Under the pieces are notes generated by a model. That model was not told the DNA's origin, did no database searches, and was given only the letters and a program-made list of their open reading frames with translations. Positions 61,201 through 64,000 of a DNA stretch of 64,000 bases are shown piece by piece. The stretch comes from Solea solea. Lineage: Eukaryota; Chordata; Actinopteri; Pleuronectiformes; Soleidae. How positions within the stretch are numbered: position 1 is the stretch's first letter; the number at the start of each line of letters is the position of its first letter. The position numbers and the translations under genes are program-made. The stretch lies in NCBI RefSeq assembly GCF_958295425.1, contig NC_081142.1, positions 1,671,896-1,735,895 of the forward strand. Direction: 5' to 3'.

Positions 61201-64000
61201 GACAGTCTGACTCTGGCGCGGAACCAGAGGCCAACGCCGTGGAGAGCATGGTGGCTGCAGAGGTGATCACAGAAGAGGCTGCAGCAAAGTCGACAGAGCC
61301 AGAGACTGAAATGAGCCACGACCAGCTCCCTGCAGAGAGCAATGCTGATGGAGCGCACACGTGTTCCGAGTGTGGCATGTCCTTTCAAAGACGCTACTCC
61401 CTGATCATGCACACGTTAAAGCATGAAAAGTCCCGTGGATACAAATGCAGTGTAAGTACCGGAATTTGGCAGCATGTCATAGGGCTTTCACTTTTTCCAA
61501 AAATAATACTTGAATGAATATTATGTGACACGCTATACCATCATTTCACTCACACACGTACAAACATCATATTATTTATATTCTAATATAACAAGTAATA
61601 TAAATATCATGTTTATAATACTCCTAAAGTGGAACTTTGCAAATGTGGTTGGCTTTTGGTCTTTTTCTTGATGGAGCTCCTCCTTGTGTCTACCGCTTTA
61701 TTCACACTGTAATTTCTTTTTTGTCCCTTCAGCTGTGTAGTAAAGAGTTCCAGTATGCTGCCTCGCTCCGCGCCCACCTGGCTCGGCACAAGCAGCAGAG
61801 CAGCCAGCGAACTTCCATGGCCATAACTTCTGCACACCAGAGCTCCGAGGCGAAGGTGGACGGCAATTTGGATGATAAGACTTCATCGACGCCCACCAGG
61901 AGAGAGTTTGTGTGCGACATCTGCAACAAGACCTTGCCTAAGCTGTACTCTCTGCGGATCCACATGCTGAGTCACACGGGCGTGCGGCCTCACTCCTGTA
62001 AGGTCTGTGGGAAGACGTTCACCCACAAACACAGTCTGAAGATGCACCGGGCACTGCACGACGTCACCAAACAGTTCCGGTGTGAATTCTGTTTGAAGAC
62101 TTTTGTGAGCAAGAGGAACATGGAGGAGCACACCACCCTTCACACAGGTACTTACACACTGTGTTGTTGTTTTTTTAAGGACTAATTCAAATTATCTGAT
62201 AAAGTGGTGATTTTTTTGGTTGCAGTTGAGTCAAACCGTTCATTGCTTTCCATGAAATTCATCTGTAGGTGAATCAAAGTACCTGTGCAACACGTGTGGA
62301 GCAACATTTCACCGAGCCTCAGCTCTGAGCAAACACATGAAGAAGCACCAGCCCAAACCAGACGTCCGTCCATTCGCGTGTGCTCAGTGAGTAACGCTTC
62401 AGCTTCACATCCATGTGCTTAAAACTGTATTGTACTCATTCGTCTTCATTCCCCTCCTGCAGCTGTGATAAGAGATTCTATGAAGCCAAAGATCTCCAGC
62501 AGCACATGAACAAGCACATGGGCCTGAAGCCCTTCCAGTGCCAGGTGTGTGGGAAGTGCTACAGCTGGAAGAAAGATTGGTACTCCCATGTCAAGTCCCA
62601 CAGTGTAGCTGAGCCCTACAAGTAAGTCTCAAGATGCATACGGACATGCACTGAAGTCCAGATTTAGTTTTTTGAGATTGTCTGGAGCAGTCGTATGAGA
62701 GAAAGCAAAAGTCACTTTGTCAAATTTCACTTCATGTACATCCTATACCATTAGTCCTGTATCAAACCTTTTTAAGTTCACTATACATGTGCTTCTACAC
62801 TTGGAGTGGTCAGTCAAGAACGTCTCTTTAATATCAAACATGTATGTCTGGTGTCTTCAGGTGCAATGTGTGTGGGAAGGAGTTCTTTGAGAAGGCTCTG
62901 TTCCGGAGACACGTCAAAAAGGCCACGCATGGGAAGAAGGGCCGAATCAAGCAGAACCTGGAGAGAGAGTGCGAGCAGTGTGGAAGAAAGTTCACTCAGC
63001 TCCGAGAGTACAGACGCCACATCAACAACCACCAGGGTAAGATTCTGACTTCCTTTGTTTCTGACGACTGACCTTATTCCTATAATACACGTTACATCTC
63101 ACAGAGAAAAGTCTGATTAGGACTCATAACTCTACATTTAATTCATTGCTGGATATGATAATTAAATTTAAGACAAGTTCATGTCTCGCAGAGACATGCA
63201 GACATGTCACACACACTTGATCTCTGCCTGATCACAGCCACTCCTGTCAATCAGAGAGCAGAATGTGGTAACAGCAGGAATACAACACTTGTTCACTGGT
63301 TAAGAAGAGTGAGAATGAAATAGAGAAATACAACATTAAATAAACAATGGGACAAAGGTCAAAGACAGCACTGCTACAATAACAAAAGCTCAACAGTAGA
63401 CCTGTAGATCATGCACCTGGTTTTGCACATCCTTCCTGTGTCACCGGGGCTTCACCTGCTGAAAGATTGTATAATGTATATGATTCCTTTGACACCAATT
63501 CATGTTCTTCTGTCCACTGACTGTGATGATTGTTCAAGTTAGGTACTACCCTGGAGTCCATCATGTCTGTTTGTTAAGTCACGGCACAAATGTATGGATC
63601 TACTGTGATCACCTAATCTGAAGATCGTGTTGTTGGGATTGATCAGATCAGCCAGAGAAATTGTTTTTATGGCAGCGTCTTAATCTGATAATTGTCTTGT
63701 TCTGGTCTTAATCAGAATTGTTTTTGGTGCTGATTATTTTTCTTGCCCCGCTCTCTAGGAGTGAAGCCATTTGAATGTCTGACCTGTGGCGTCGCCTGGG
63801 CCGACGCCCGCTCCCTAAAGCGTCACGTCCGCACGCACACGGGAGAGCGGCCCTACGTGTGCCCCATGTGCCAGGAGGCGCACATCGACGCGCGCACTCT
63901 GCGTAAACACATGGCCAAGTACCACAGTGACAACCTGCCCAGCAAGATCATGCTGGAGAAGGACACCCTACAGTTCCACAACCAGGGCACACAGGTGGAG
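58206..64000 (+). CDS. zbtb11: Zinc finger and BTB domain-containing protein 11 (3' end outside window)
   Basis: Nuclear zinc-finger protein, in other vertebrates linked to transcription of mitochondrial-function genes (family knowledge). Ten coding exons: 58206-58515, 59257-59504, 59594-59825, 59910-60910, 61137-61451, 61733-62147, 62269-62386, 62463-62621, 62861-63036 and 63759 to the edge. They give 1,072 codons, still open; every junction is GT-AG and keeps frame. Domains: an integrase-type H2C2 zinc domain (H79, H86, C116, C119), an acidic stretch (about 144-160), BTB (about 205-313), a long acidic linker with a 15-residue repeat (408-467) and AT-hook-like KRGRP motifs at 515-519 and 604-608, then twelve C2H2 fingers from C673 to H1047. 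The H2C2 plus BTB plus twelve-finger order identifies ZBTB11. The ATG at 58206 has G at -3. The last exon closes at IMLEKDTLQFHNQGTQ; the C-terminal residues and 3' UTR lie off the right edge. Confidence 0.97.
58516..59256 (+). other. zbtb11: zbtb11 intron 1 (coding)
   Basis: A 741-base intron (GTGAGG donor, ATGCAG acceptor) that splits the H2C2 domain between its two histidines and its two cysteines. Otherwise AT-rich, with nothing recognised. Confidence 0.92.
60341..60520 (+). repeat. zbtb11: Four-unit 45-bp coding repeat in zbtb11 exon 4
   Basis: Encodes residues 408-467 as four 15-residue units: GETVTLIAHSGHAEP, GETVTLISRSEEGAE, GETMTVVTHSGQAGA and the diverged SESLAMVSACLALEQ. A further related segment, GESLAFVTPSKEAYI, occurs at 370-384. 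Confidence 0.85.
63037..63758 (+). other. zbtb11: zbtb11 intron 9
   Basis: A 722-base intron (GTAAGA donor, CTCTCTAG acceptor) between fingers 10 and 11. No repeat or RNA recognised. Confidence 0.92.

Overview
This is a piece of a vertebrate nuclear genome, almost certainly a percomorph-type teleost fish. The genes are split by GT-AG introns, the base composition is AT-leaning, microsatellites are common, and the spaces between genes carry typical fish repeats (tRNA-derived SINEs, LINE tails, hAT-like MITEs, a Tc1/mariner remnant). Four protein-coding genes can be supported by splice-consistent exons. No tRNA or rRNA gene, CRISPR array or prokaryotic-type operon was seen.

Layout: (1) 1-7847, plus strand: the 3' end of nme7 (last two coding exons at 6269-6376 and 7815-7847); the rest lies off the left edge. 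(2) 9029-18555, minus strand: a complete six-exon atp1b1, the Na,K-ATPase beta-1 subunit (301 aa). nme7 and atp1b1 converge, with stop codons about 1.2 kb apart. (3) 18556-33291: a 14.7 kb repeat-bearing spacer between the divergent atp1b1 and dpt. (4) 33292-39031, plus strand: a complete four-exon dpt, dermatopontin (191 aa). (5) 39032-58205: a 19 kb spacer rich in MITEs, with no gene recognised. (6) 58206-64000, plus strand: the first ten coding exons of zbtb11, which leaves the right edge with its reading frame open after 1072 codons.

nme7, atp1b1 and dpt are also neighbours in the same order and relative orientation on human chromosome 1q24 (established knowledge). zbtb11 is on a different human chromosome (3q12), so a synteny boundary lies in the 39-58 kb spacer. 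The four genes are not a pathway: nme7 encodes a microtubule/centrosome-associated NDK-domain protein, atp1b1 a pump subunit, dpt an extracellular matrix protein and zbtb11 a nuclear zinc-finger protein.

The most notable details are a GC-AG intron in atp1b1, loss of one of its N-glycosylation sequons, a possible antisense 3'UTR overlap between nme7 and atp1b1, a four-unit 45-bp repeat and two AT-hook-like motifs in zbtb11, a histidine-rich dpt N-terminus in place of the human tyrosine cluster, and several copies of an inverted-repeat MITE family. I found nothing that I would call a new biological system.
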